DNA of 64,000 nt from Anaerolineae bacterium (GCA_022841825.1 JALHQT010000007.1:158857-222856), one strand, 5' to 3'. Numbered from the stretch's first letter, positions 42,855-53,720 are shown. The notes: generated by a model from the letters alone, not told the origin. Program-made: numbers and translations.

Positions 42855-43856
42855 ATGAAGCTTATCAAGTACCTCGTGATATTCGTTTTGTTATCGTCGT
42901 TGGTCTTCGTGGTTTCGGCGCAAGATGCTGCGACCGAACCGGAAATGTACTGCACGGAGGAAATCGCCGCCGAAATGCGTGCCGCCGGCACTTTCATCCC
43001 GATCATCTCGAAGGGTTTCCAGCATCAATTCTGGCTCGCCGTTCGCGAAGGTGCCCGCCAGGCAGCGGACGACTGCGGTGTCCAGATCACGTTTGAAGGT
43101 CCCGAAAGCGAAGCGATGGTTGACCGTCAGATGGACATGCTCCAATCTGCGCTGGATCGTGATCCCGCCGCAATCGTCTTCGCCGCAGTGGACAGCCAGG
43201 CTGCCATCCCACTGCTGGAACGCGCCGAAGAAGCGGGTATCCCAGTTGTTGCCTTCGACTCTGGTGTGGACAGTGACATTCCGGTTGCCACCGCCGCGAC
43301 CGACAATGTTGCCGCCGCTGCGCTTGCTGCGGATAGGATGGCGGAACTCATCGGCGGCGAAGGTGAAGTTGCCGTGATTGCCCACGACCAGACCAGCCGC
43401 ACCGGGATCGACCGCGTCGATGGTTTCGTCGCCCGCATGGAAGAAGCATATCCGGACATCACAATTGTCGACGTGCAGTACGGCGGTGGCGATCAACTGC
43501 GTTCGACCGACCTCGCTCGCGCCATCATGCTTGCTTACCCGAACCTCAAGGGTTTCTTCGGGGCGAATGAAGGCTCCATCATCGGCGTACTCAACGCAGC
43601 CACTGAACTTGAGATGGCTGAACAGCTCGTGATCATTGGCTACGACTCTGGCGCGCAGCAGATCGAAGCGATCACCAGCGGACTGGAAGAGGGCGCGATC
43701 ACGCAGAATCCGATCGGCATCGGCTACCGAGCTGTCGAAGCGGCAGTCATGGCGCTGCGCGGTGAAGAAGTGTCACCGACCATCGACACCGGTTTCTTCT
43801 GGTACGATGCCACCAATATCGAGGATGAGGAAATCGCTGCCGTTCTCTACGAATAA
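42855..43856 (+). CDS. Periplasmic-type sugar-binding protein (RbsB family)
   Basis: A 333-residue binding protein. The signal peptide LVIFVLLSSLVFVVSAQ ends near residue 23. The mature domain reads FIPIISKGFQHQFWLAVREG, AIVFAAVDSQAAIPLLERAE, GIPVVAFDSGVDSDIPVATA, VAVIAHDQTSRTGIDRVDGF and LVIIGYDSGAQQIEAI. These are the typical ligand-cleft segments of the ribose/galactose class. GGAG stands before the start. It is the last gene of the operon. Confidence 0.94.
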   Translation: MKLIKYLVIFVLLSSLVFVVSAQDAATEPEMYCTEEIAAEMRAAGTFIPIISKGFQHQFWLAVREGARQAADDCGVQITFEGPESEAMVDRQMDMLQSALDRDPAAIVFAAVDSQAAIPLLERAEEAGIPVVAFDSGVDSDIPVATAATDNVAAAALAADRMAELIGGEGEVAVIAHDQTSRTGIDRVDGFVARMEEAYPDITIVDVQYGGGDQLRSTDLARAIMLAYPNLKGFFGANEGSIIGVLNAATELEMAEQLVIIGYDSGAQQIEAITSGLEEGAITQNPIGIGYRAVEAAVMALRGEEVSPTIDTGFFWYDATNIEDEEIAAVLYE

Positions 43857-43876
43857 CTCCTCAAAGGTTTGACCGC

Positions 43877-43910
43877 ACGGAAGTCGGCGTGGTGTTTCGT
43901 CGGCTTCCGT
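43877..43910 (+). terminator. Hairpin downstream of the sugar transporter operon
   Basis: ACGGAAGTCGGCG (43877-43889) pairs with CGTCGGCTTCCGT (43898-43910) over 13 positions with two G-T pairs and an 8-base loop. No long T-run follows. Confidence 0.6.
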
Positions 43911-43984
43911 GGTTTAGGGTGTCCCCCCAAATCAAGACAGCAACCGGTAAACGCATGTCTACCGCACAGCCTCTAGATGCCCGT

Positions 43985-44155
43985 GCGCAGTTGGTGGCAC
44001 GCGGTGTTCAATGTTCACCTGTCATGTACTTCGGCAGGGATGGGACGCAGCGGGCGGCGGAACCTGGCGACGACCTCAACAACAGCGGCTTCGTCTACTT
44101 CAGTGATCCGGATGGCAACGCCTGGGCGGTGCAGCAGATCACCGCGCGAGGGTAA
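43985..44155 (+). pseudogene. Duplicated 3' end of the VOC gene
   Basis: These 171 bases match the last 171 bases of the VOC gene (39391-39561) with about 11 differences by eye and keep the frame to a TAA (TGA in the intact copy). There is no 5' part, and the upstream open frame (from 43889) is unrelated sequence. It forms a direct repeat about 4.6 kb from the intact gene that brackets the DUF1801 and sugar transporter genes. Confidence 0.85.
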
Positions 44156-44187
44156 GCCGTTACACGATGGTTTGTCCTATGGCAATA

Positions 44188-44227
44188 CGAACGAATGTTT
44201 GTTCCTGCTCGGATAGTTGGCTATAAT
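44188..44227 (+). promoter_or_regulatory. LexA/SOS box overlapping a sigma70 promoter of dinD
   Basis: CGAACGAATGTTTG (44188-44201) matches the Gram-positive-type SOS box CGAACRNRYGTTYC at 13 of 14 positions. It overlaps the -35 TTGTTC (44199-44204); after a 17-base spacer the -10 is a perfect TATAAT (44222-44227). The position is ideal for LexA repression of the next gene. Confidence 0.7.
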
Positions 44228-44271
44228 TCGTTTATGTGTTCGCGCGCCTGCCCACTCTTTGCGAGGCATCC

Positions 44272-45132
44272 ATGAACGACATGACGAACGCCCCTATCTC
44301 GGATCATTCCGACTCGCCATTCGAGCGCATCAAGCAGGTTGATCCGGATGGGAATGAGTTTTGGTCAGCCAGAGAATTAATGTCGATCCTGGAATACACG
44401 AATTGGCGGAATTTTTCCGGCGTGATACTCCGCGCTCAGATTGCCTGCGAAAACAGCGGTAATGACCCTGCAAACCATTTTGCTGCTGCTATCAAAATGG
44501 TCGCCATCGGCTCAGACGCGAAGCGCGAAGTCGAAGACATGCATCTGTCGCGCTATGCCTGCTACCTCATCGTACAGAATGCCGACCCTGCCAAAGAAGT
44601 CGTCGCGTTAGGGCAGACGTACTTTGCAGTCCAAACCCGACGCCAGGAACTTTCTGACTCTGCGCCATTGGGCGAACTCACCGAGGAGCAGCGCCGTTTG
44701 TTGCTGCGCCAGCGCATCAAGCAGCAGAATACAGGGTTAGCATCGGCTGCAAAATCGGCGGGTGTCATTACAGGGCAGGACTTCGCCATCTTCCAAAATC
44801 ACGGCTATCGCGGTCTCTACAACGGGCTGACCGCCGAGATGATCCACCGCCGCAAGAAGCTGAAGAAAAGCCAACATATTCTTGATCACATGGGCACCAC
44901 TGAGCTTGCGGCGAACCTGTTCCGCAGCACGCAAGCAGAGGAAAAGTTACGTCGCGACCAGGTGCAGGGCAAAGACTCGGCGAACCAGGTGCATTATCAG
45001 GCGGGCGTGATCGTGCGACGCGCGATCTCCGAGTTGGGTGGCACGATGCCGGAAGATCTACCGACTGTCGAGAGCATCAAGAAGCTCGAACGCGCGGAGA
45101 AGAAGAGGCTGGGGAGCGGGAAGAAATCCTAA
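44272..45132 (+). CDS. dinD: DNA damage-inducible protein D
   Basis: A 286-residue protein with an N-terminal BRO-N-like domain (SPFERIKQVDPDGNEFWSAR, ELMSILEYTNWRNFSGVILR) followed by the DinD-specific part (DMHLSRYACYLIVQNADPAK, FAVQTRRQEL, GVITGQDFAIFQNHGYRGLY, LKKSQHILDHMGTTELAANL, FRSTQAEEKLRRD). It belongs to the SOS regulon in many bacteria; E. coli DinD inhibits RecA filaments. The SOS box at 44188 and this identity support each other. ATG 44272 follows GAGG. Confidence 0.92.
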   Translation: MNDMTNAPISDHSDSPFERIKQVDPDGNEFWSARELMSILEYTNWRNFSGVILRAQIACENSGNDPANHFAAAIKMVAIGSDAKREVEDMHLSRYACYLIVQNADPAKEVVALGQTYFAVQTRRQELSDSAPLGELTEEQRRLLLRQRIKQQNTGLASAAKSAGVITGQDFAIFQNHGYRGLYNGLTAEMIHRRKKLKKSQHILDHMGTTELAANLFRSTQAEEKLRRDQVQGKDSANQVHYQAGVIVRRAISELGGTMPEDLPTVESIKKLERAEKKRLGSGKKS

Positions 45133-45148
45133 GCTAAGGTACCAAGAT

Positions 45149-46666
45149 TTAGGGCGAAGGTTCGTTAGTTGCCTCGTCCGGTAGTGGTTTGTTGACAACC
45201 ATAAGTGTGAGCCACAGCAACATTGAAGATAATACTGCGTTGCACTGTTCAGGATTTATGAAGCCATGTGCAACTTTATGCCGATAACCAAAGGGTTGAT
45301 TTGTATCCAAATACCTCTTTATCATGCTTATCAGATTGTCGCCAAGATGCTGCTTGACATCCGGATCGCTTAGTAAATCTCCAAGCAATTTCTGACCCCA
45401 TATCGTTCCTTTCGCATGGGCGTCATATTTCTTCACAGCAATGCTGGCTTCTTGTGTCCAAGTCCGCAGTATGTTTTCAAATTGTGGTATGAGGATGTGA
45501 ACAGAGCTGATGTAATCCTCTTCTAAATATCTATGAACTCCTTGCTGAAAAATGCGCCAATCATATTTCGTTGCCACACTTGAGGTCAATATTTGAGTAG
45601 TGATGTGCTCCTCCGTTAAATGACCATCCTTTCGCCAAGCGAGAAATAGAGTAGCCACAATAGCTTCTACCTGCCCCACATACGCTATTTCTAATAATCG
45701 AGCAATTTCGGTATCTCCTTCACGAAAATCAGACCGTGGATTGCCATGCTGATCCAGGTCTTGCGAAGGTACCCAGCGCAATAATCCAGCGTTTGGAAGC
45801 TTATTGGCTCTCTCCAGAATGTGGGCGTGATTGACCAGGAGACGTTCATCGTTAAGTATGGCTTCCAACTTATTCTCTTCAGTCTCGTACTGCTCTTTCA
45901 TTTGTTCGGAAGTAGGCAAGAACTGCTCTTTTGTGATTTTCTCCTGAGTTTGGGCAAGAATCTTGTTCAAATCTTCTTCAATTGAACCGCGGACGGGGGG
46001 CTGACTATGGAGCATTCGATTAAATTGACTTGCCTGTTGGAAGAATTGCCCAGCTCTCTCGCTGTTTCCTAGTTGTTGAGATATTGTCCCAGCTTCTGCA
46101 TAGCAGGACGAAGCATGTGCCAAATTCCCAACAACATAACTATTGTGAGCTTCCAGTGGTAAAACCTTACATCGAAACTCATCTATTGAATTTTCAGTGG
46201 TTTTGTCACCACCTGAAAGACCCTTAGCAACTGCAAATGCACTTCGCAATAACCAGAAATCCAAATGTTGTTTCCCCAGTTGCCCGCGAATAAGTCTAAG
46301 CAAGCGGTCTCTGACTTCCTCTTTGGTTCCCACTCTAATCTTTTCGAGACAATCTGTCACATCCTGCAAGGCCAGAAGCAAGTGAATTGCAAACCAGGTC
46401 GTATTCTCATCAGAACTGTCAACCAGCCACAGAAGAGTGGTGAGGAGTCTAATGCTCTCTTCTTTTTTGCCCAAGCTACAATAAATGTCGAAGGCTCGTT
46501 TGTAGCATTGGGTTACCTGAAACTGCTTATCGTACTCTTTAGCAGCAAAATTCTTGAATTGTCCGGGTAGATCAATCGGCACATCATCACCGGCTCTGAA
46601 TCGCTTGATGAAAGCTTCACACATCTCAGCTTCGAACATCGCTCGCTGATAGTCATTGTTGCTCAA
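45149..46666 (-). CDS. DUF4209-like protein with HEPN-type RxxxxH motif (probable foreign gene)
   Basis: A protein of about 505 residues. The N-terminal two thirds are helical, TPR-like (CYKRAFDIYCSLGKKEESIR, HASSCYAEAGTISQQLGNSE, AGQFFQQASQFN). The C-terminal part matches DUF4209: VHILIPQFENILRTW, GDLLSDPDVKQHLGDNLISM and FGYRHKVAHGFINPEQCNA. RHKVAH is an R-x4-H motif like that of HEPN ribonucleases. Base composition is clearly AT-richer than its neighbours, suggesting recent acquisition. TTG 46666 follows AAAGGA; ATG 46639 is an alternative. The frame is open further to a GTG at 46783, but that part is the decayed uvrA fragment. Confidence 0.7.
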   Translation of the reverse strand: MSNNDYQRAMFEAEMCEAFIKRFRAGDDVPIDLPGQFKNFAAKEYDKQFQVTQCYKRAFDIYCSLGKKEESIRLLTTLLWLVDSSDENTTWFAIHLLLALQDVTDCLEKIRVGTKEEVRDRLLRLIRGQLGKQHLDFWLLRSAFAVAKGLSGGDKTTENSIDEFRCKVLPLEAHNSYVVGNLAHASSCYAEAGTISQQLGNSERAGQFFQQASQFNRMLHSQPPVRGSIEEDLNKILAQTQEKITKEQFLPTSEQMKEQYETEENKLEAILNDERLLVNHAHILERANKLPNAGLLRWVPSQDLDQHGNPRSDFREGDTEIARLLEIAYVGQVEAIVATLFLAWRKDGHLTEEHITTQILTSSVATKYDWRIFQQGVHRYLEEDYISSVHILIPQFENILRTWTQEASIAVKKYDAHAKGTIWGQKLLGDLLSDPDVKQHLGDNLISMIKRYLDTNQPFGYRHKVAHGFINPEQCNAVLSSMLLWLTLMVVNKPLPDEATNEPSP

Positions 46667-46740
46667 GTCAAATCCTTTCAGCTGTTGGTTATTGCCGAAA
46701 ATTGCTCCACCGCCATAGATACCCCGTGCATAAACAATCG

Positions 46741-46795
46741 CGCAGAAACTGCCCGTAAAACTATGTTCGACCTGCGCGATCACCTACCCGCCGTC
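46741..46795 (-). pseudogene. Decayed copy of the uvrA 3' end
   Basis: Bases 46741-46779 match 47121-47160 inside the intact uvrA 3' end with a few substitutions and one missing base. Bases 46780-46795 continue the match after a deletion of about 25 bases flanked by CCTGCGCGA repeats. Its translation begins AQVEHSFTG, the same as in UvrA. It is in direct orientation with uvrA and brackets the 79-residue gene at 46798. Confidence 0.7.
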
Positions 46796-46797
46796 GC

Positions 46798-47037
46798 TCA
46801 CTCGGTCGGCGTGAGTTCCATCAGGGCGATGCCGTCTGTCGTGATGTGAACCTGATTGTTGGCGGCAGCGCCCACCCACGCTGCCAGCGGTGGCTGGTGG
46901 TTGATGAGCGCCTTGATGGTGCTCGGCAAGCCAATATAGCGAATGGGGCTGGAGACCCGGTCGCGCAGGCGGTACAGTGTGGTCAGGGCGATCCACTCCA
47001 GATAGTTCAACGGATTGCTTTCGTTTGCCATCGTCAT
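46798..47037 (-). CDS. Small hypothetical protein next to uvrA
   Basis: A 79-residue soluble protein (SNPLNYLEWIALTTLYRLRD, YIGLPSTIKALINHQPPLAA, TTDGIALMELTPTE). No family is recognised, but the composition looks coding. Two Met codons six bases apart can start it; the ribosome-binding site is weak. It lies between uvrA and the uvrA fragment, on the same strand. Confidence 0.55.
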   Translation of the reverse strand: MTMANESNPLNYLEWIALTTLYRLRDRVSSPIRYIGLPSTIKALINHQPPLAAWVGAAANNQVHITTDGIALMELTPTE

Positions 47038-47080
47038 TCGCTTTCGCTATTCATTACCGCTTACGTAAGATGAACGACCT

Positions 47081-49987
<2,907 letters not shown>

Positions 49988-50052
49988 GGGGTGTCCTGGT
50001 GGGGAAGTGTTGGACATTTGTTCTTGATTATAGACTCGGATGATGATGGGTG

Positions 50053-50078
50053 GTAGGGGCAGACCCGTGTGTCTGCCC
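50053..50078. repeat. Palindromic repeat in the uvrA upstream region
   Basis: GTAGGGGCAGAC (50053-50064) faces GTCTGCCC (50071-50078) around CCGTGT. It is the same family and loop as the copy after hppA, but with different arms. It covers the position expected for the uvrA -35 element. The rest of 50079-50160 shows nothing I can name. Confidence 0.6.
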
Positions 50079-50161
50079 GTTCCGTTTGTAGACCCATAGT
50101 ACGGCTGTATGATGAGTCAGGGGTGAGGTGTGACGATCCAGGGACAAGTCATTATCATCCT

Positions 50162-50201
50162 AAAAAGAGAGCGCAGAGAAGATACTTTTCTCTGCGCTCT
50201 C
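50162..50201 (-). terminator. 14-bp intrinsic terminator of the exported-protein gene
   Basis: The arm 50167-50180 pairs perfectly with 50188-50201 around a 7-base loop. On the minus strand the hairpin is followed by TTTTT (50166-50162). It lies downstream of the leftward gene ending at 50355. The 150 bases between show no gene. Confidence 0.85.
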
Positions 50202-50354
50202 AGTGATTTGCAGTGGAGCCTTCACCTCTCGCGACCATGCCTAGCATCCCAGCTTCCTACCTACGAGGTGGCTGAGGAGGGATTTTGGGAGGAGTGAAGG
50301 GCACGCAACGGACCTGCAATCACTTCTGCCGTGAATCTTTTCTTTCGTTATGCC

Positions 50355-51029
50355 TTAACGCGAAACCGCGTTCGCAGGAATCCAGAACGGACTCCCTTGG
50401 CAAGTCATCCAAACTTTAGCGAAGTCACCGCTAAATTCGCTGATGTACCATGTGCCAGCGGGGAGATTCCACGTATTCTGCGTGCCGAGATCAGCCGCCC
50501 AGAACGTCGGTGCGCCGCCGGGGACACTGTACACGAGTGATCCAGCCGGAAGCGGATACGTACACACTGCGTTGCCCAACGCGACTTCACCCGGTCCGCT
50601 AATCGTGATACTGTAGCTCATGCCATCCTGAGCGAACGAGTCTTCAATGACCGCGACATAGTATTGTGTCCCCGCCGTCAGGTTGACAGGCAAGCTGTGC
50701 GGGTTGGTGTTGCTGGCGGCGATGCAGTTCGTCGCTGGACTGTTGGGATCAAAACTCCCTTGATAGACATAAATGGCGGATTCTGTACCCGATTCAGTCA
50801 CCGTGTACGCGCCAGAAGTGTCAACAGTAAACGAATACGCCGCGTAAAGCACGGTAAACGCAACGGTCGAGCCGGTGCAGTTCGGTGTACTGATCTGTGC
50901 GACCGCCGATCCAGTTGGTCCGCCCGGAGTCAGCGTACCGCTTACACTGGCACTCCCCGCAAAGACTACGCTCGCCCCGACTGCAAGTAGGATGAGTAGA
51001 ATCAGTATCAAGGATAAATAACGTTTCAT
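50355..51029 (-). CDS. Exported hypothetical protein, beta-rich
   Basis: A 224-residue protein with a signal peptide (YLSLILILLILLAVGASVVF) and a beta-rich body with repeated Thr/Ser/Gly strands (SGTLTPGGPTGSAVAQIS, YSFTVDTSGAYTVTESGTE, GTQYYVAVIEDSFAQDGMSY). It resembles pre-peptidase C-terminal/bacterial surface beta-sandwich domains. Three Cys pairs could form disulphides. GGAG precedes the start at 51029. An intrinsic terminator closes the unit. Confidence 0.65.
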   Translation of the reverse strand: MKRYLSLILILLILLAVGASVVFAGSASVSGTLTPGGPTGSAVAQISTPNCTGSTVAFTVLYAAYSFTVDTSGAYTVTESGTESAIYVYQGSFDPNSPATNCIAASNTNPHSLPVNLTAGTQYYVAVIEDSFAQDGMSYSITISGPGEVALGNAVCTYPLPAGSLVYSVPGGAPTFWAADLGTQNTWNLPAGTWYISEFSGDFAKVWMTCQGSPFWIPANAVSR

Positions 51030-51174
51030 TTTCACCACGCTCCTTGGAATTGGAAATCCATAAAGTACCATCTTGTACTGTAATCCAATTGCATTCCTGT
51101 GATGCAAAAGATTTTGTTCAAAGAACATGAATCACAGAATGCATAATCTCAGGCTTTGAAGTCGTACACCCGTC

Positions 51175-51693
51175 TTACCCCTGCCCCACAATCGCCGCAA
51201 TCCAGGGGCGGTGCTCGGCGTAATGCTCGTAGCTGTCACCAACGATCCAGTCGAGGATCGGGTTGTCGCGCGGCATGGATGGATCGTAGTCTGTATACGG
51301 TAGGAAGAGCGCTGCTTCTGGCAGCGCCGTGATAATGCGATGCATCCGTTCATGCGCTCCCTGCAAGCGCGCCAGCGCATCATCAAGCGGCAGATCGCGG
51401 TGCATTCGCTGCATGATGGCGTTGACTTCGTCCATCTCGCGCCCCCATTCGGCAGCATCTAAGCCCATCGCCGCCGCGCGCGTCTCACCCTTACGTTCCA
51501 GCAGCGCGCTCACGCCATCCTGCCAGAGCGCGAGATGGATCAGGTGATCCTTGGCGCTCCACCCGGCGGCATCGCGCGGCTGCGTGAGCTGCTCCGGCGT
51601 CAAGCTGCGGATGTAGGCGTGGAAATCCGCCCATTCCTGCTCCAGGTTGTGGAGCAGTTCGGCTTTGGTGGTCGGAGTCTGGAAGTCGGTCAC
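51175..51693 (-). CDS. DfsB/ClbS-family (DinB-like four-helix) protein
   Basis: A 172-residue DinB-like fold: TKAELLHNLEQEWADFHAYI, GWSAKDHLIHLALWQDGVSA, WGREMDEVNAIMQRMHRDLP and DWIVGDSYEHYAEHRPWI. The His residues of KDHLIHL and YEHYAEH fit the DUF1706/ClbS pattern. ClbS hydrolyses colibactin and protects DNA; the role here is unknown. Confidence 0.8.
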   Translation of the reverse strand: MTDFQTPTTKAELLHNLEQEWADFHAYIRSLTPEQLTQPRDAAGWSAKDHLIHLALWQDGVSALLERKGETRAAAMGLDAAEWGREMDEVNAIMQRMHRDLPLDDALARLQGAHERMHRIITALPEAALFLPYTDYDPSMPRDNPILDWIVGDSYEHYAEHRPWIAAIVGQG

Positions 51694-51789
51694 AAGATTC
51701 GCCTCACAGGTTTCGAGGAATCGTAGCGATCATTATGGTACTGTCTGCCAGGGCAATCGCTTGAATACCATAGACGCGCTTTCGCGTGG

Positions 51790-51936
51790 CTGGAAGCTCA
51801 AAGCTTCCAGCTAAAACGGCAGGAAAAGCCTCGGAAAGAGGCTCCAACAGGTGGTCACTACGTCGAACCACCGGGATTCAGAGCCGCTTCAGCGGCTTTT
51901 GGATGGTCTTCTAGCCTGAAGCTTTGAGCTTCAGGC
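51790..51936. repeat. Array of five hairpins
   Basis: Hairpins at 51790-51810 (CTGGAAGCT arms), 51828-51842 (GCCTC/GAGGC), 51850-51872 (GGTGGT/ACCACC), 51882-51897 (AGCCGCT/AGCGGCT, then TTTT) and 51914-51936 (GCCTGAAGCT/AGCTTCAGGC) follow one another. The last is identical, inverted, to one at 57394-57416. The remaining bases of the gap 51694-52051 show no gene. Confidence 0.65.
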
Positions 51937-52051
51937 GGCGAAGTGCGGTTGAAGCGATTACCCTGTATTGCATGTAGATAGCCTCGCAGGTGCTCTGCAT
52001 GATAGTATACATCTGCGCGCGCCAGCATGGGACAATCGGTGAGTTCGCTGT

Positions 52052-52218
52052 ATGACCAACCTGCCCGTCATCCTGCCGACCGGGACGCAGGTCGTCGTCC
52101 ATATCGACATCCAGGATGCGTCGGGCGATGTGCTGTTCGCGTCGACGCGCATCGCGAACGTCCCAATTACGAAGCCGCCAACGATTACCTCGTGCGCGCA
52201 CGAAGGAGCATGACGTGA
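52052..52218 (+). pseudogene. Probable frameshifted small gene upstream of the nucleotidyltransferase
   Basis: Frame 2 starts MTNLPVILPTGTQVVVHIDI and ends at 52213; only its first 29 residues look protein-like. From about 52137 a different frame reads RVDAHRERPNYEAANDYLV and stops at 52218. The two halves look like one original reading frame split by a deletion or frameshift. It overlaps the next gene start. I cannot identify the parent family with certainty. Confidence 0.35.
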
Positions 52219-52979
52219 CCCTCGACCTCGCCAAGCTGAAGAGCATCGTCGAAAAGCAGCCTTATCCGATTGCATTCGCCACCGTCAGCGGCGCGCAGCT
52301 CTACGGCTTTCCATCGTCCGACTCGGATTTCGACCTGCGCGGGGTGCATGTGCTGCCGCCGCAGGATGTCATGGGCTTGTATCCTAAGCGCGAGACCATC
52401 GAGACGCATGGCGACGCCGATGGGATCGAACTCGATCTCGTTACGCATGACGTGTTCAAGTTCATGAACCTGATGCTGCGCCCCAACGGCTACGTGCTGG
52501 AGCAGCTCACCTCGCCGCTGGTCGTCCACACCTCGCAGGCGCATGATGCGCTCAAGGCGCTTGTCCCCGGCTGCGTCACGCGCGGGCATGTCCATCACTA
52601 TCTGGGCTTCGCGCGCAACCAGTGGGAGGTGCTCAACAAGAACACGCCCTGGCGCGTCAAACCACTGCTCTACGTCTATCGTGTGCTGCTGACGGGGATT
52701 CACCTGATGAAGACGGGCAGGATCGAAGCGAACCTACCGCGCCTGAACGAGACGGTTAAGCTGCCCTACATCCAGGATTTGATCGACCGCAAGACAGGCG
52801 GCGCGGAGCAAGGAGTGCTCGACGAGGCAGACCGCGCCTTTCACCAGCGCGAATACGAGCGGCTGATGGGGCAGTTGGAGCGCGAAGGCGAGCGGACGAA
52901 GCTGGCGGAGGGACCGAGCTGCGCGCCGGAGATGAACACGCTGCTACTGCGACTACGGGGGCTGCGGAGTGAGCGATAA
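52215..52979 (+). CDS. Predicted nucleotidyltransferase (DNA polymerase beta superfamily)
   Basis: A 254-residue protein with the Pol-beta nucleotidyltransferase signature: ATVSGAQLYGFPSSDSDFDL (the G-S-D-S-D-x-D metal site) and a third acidic residue in DGIELDLVTHDVFKF. The C-terminal helical part reads VHHYLGFARNQWEVL. It belongs to the YcgL-like large nucleotidyltransferases of unknown substrate. The GTG start at 52215 follows AGGAG by 6 bases; the longer open frame upstream is not coding. Confidence 0.85.
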   Translation: MTLDLAKLKSIVEKQPYPIAFATVSGAQLYGFPSSDSDFDLRGVHVLPPQDVMGLYPKRETIETHGDADGIELDLVTHDVFKFMNLMLRPNGYVLEQLTSPLVVHTSQAHDALKALVPGCVTRGHVHHYLGFARNQWEVLNKNTPWRVKPLLYVYRVLLTGIHLMKTGRIEANLPRLNETVKLPYIQDLIDRKTGGAEQGVLDEADRAFHQREYERLMGQLEREGERTKLAEGPSCAPEMNTLLLRLRGLRSER

Positions 52980-52998
52980 CACTCAACCGTTACTCGCT

Positions 52999-53028
52999 GT
53001 TAGCCGCCTCGCAAGCGCGGTCGGCGAG
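52999..53028. repeat. REP-like palindrome left of the Y1 transposase
   Basis: The sequence TAGCCGCCTCGCAAGCGCGG continuing TCGGCGAG aligns with the palindromes at 53587-53616 (inverted) and 53691-53720. The shared design is AGCCG, a short stem, GC-rich loop, and GTCGGCG. Confidence 0.55.
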
Positions 53029-53030
53029 CG

Positions 53031-53462
53031 CTACTCATCATGCTCGTGCGCCGCTTCGTCTATTCGCTCCATCCAGGCGTATGTTTTTTGATCGGCGTGA
53101 TGTTCGCGCTGCCGGTTGATATAGCCGCATACAAACTCTCTCGCCGTTGTTCCGAACGTCAATGCGCCGTAGCTTTTTTGCCAGCCAAACGAAGTTTCAA
53201 GATTAGGATACATGGTGTTTACTTCATGGGTAGAAAAGCCCTTGACCTGCCGTACCCATTCGGAGATCGCAAGATGTGTGCTAAGGCTGACAGCAACATG
53301 CAGATGATCTGGCATGGCGTAGATCGCAAAAATAGGGCTTCTGAGCGCCGCTGACTTCTCCTTGATGGAGTTGATAATGCACTCCGAAATCGCAGGAGTG
53401 ATGATCGCGGCGCGACGTTTCGTTGCCCACACGACATGAAAATAACAGCGTGCGAACGGCAT
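53031..53462 (-). CDS. REP-associated / IS200-like Y1 transposase (RAYT type)
   Basis: A 143-residue HUH single-strand transposase. MPFARCYFHVVWATKRRAAI at the N-terminus is typical, AMPDHLHVAVSL holds the two metal His, and the catalytic Tyr lies in FVCGYINRQREHH. The domain is complete. It has no accessory TnpB and is flanked closely by REP-like palindromes on both sides, the hallmark of REP-associated tyrosine transposases. Met 53462 is chosen from the family N-terminus; an in-frame Met at 53483 is possible. Confidence 0.85.
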   Translation of the reverse strand: MPFARCYFHVVWATKRRAAIITPAISECIINSIKEKSAALRSPIFAIYAMPDHLHVAVSLSTHLAISEWVRQVKGFSTHEVNTMYPNLETSFGWQKSYGALTFGTTAREFVCGYINRQREHHADQKTYAWMERIDEAAHEHDE

Positions 53463-53586
53463 CCTGAGTTCGGTCCTGAGCATTCAGCCGATTATGCTAT
53501 TGTAATCAGTACTGCACATGAAATCCAAACTGACGACAACCGGATCGCGTATTGAGTTCGGTTGATTTTCACGTTGAATCGATCAG

Positions 53587-53720
53587 CAACGCCGACGGCT
53601 CAAGCACGTCGGCTACGGGGACAAAAGCGCACTAAAGGCGCTATCTGAACACAATTGCATAACCAGCCCCCTCCGGTGGGCTTGCATTTTGTAGCCGACC
53701 CGCTTGAGCGGTCGGCGGAG
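53587..53720. repeat. Two REP-like palindromes right of the Y1 transposase
   Basis: GCCGACG (53591-53597) pairs with CGTCGGC (53607-53613), and GCCGACC (53694-53700) pairs with GGTCGGC (53710-53716). The two copies are inverted relative to each other and share the loop GCTTGAGC. The rest of 53484-53872 contains only a short AGCCC/GGGCT stem and no gene. Confidence 0.65.

Noticed and set aside
43889..44155. 88-codon open frame containing the VOC tail
   Set aside because: Its first part is unrelated non-coding sequence, and the rest is a duplicated 3' fragment, so it is annotated as a pseudogene.
44272..45132. Prophage remnant suggested by the BRO-N domain
   Set aside because: No phage structural, integrase or lysis genes are nearby, and DinD with an SOS box explains the gene.
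51790..51936. Possible CRISPR or origin of replication
   Set aside because: The hairpins differ from one another, there are no equal spacers, and no DnaA boxes or AT-rich unwinding region are visible.
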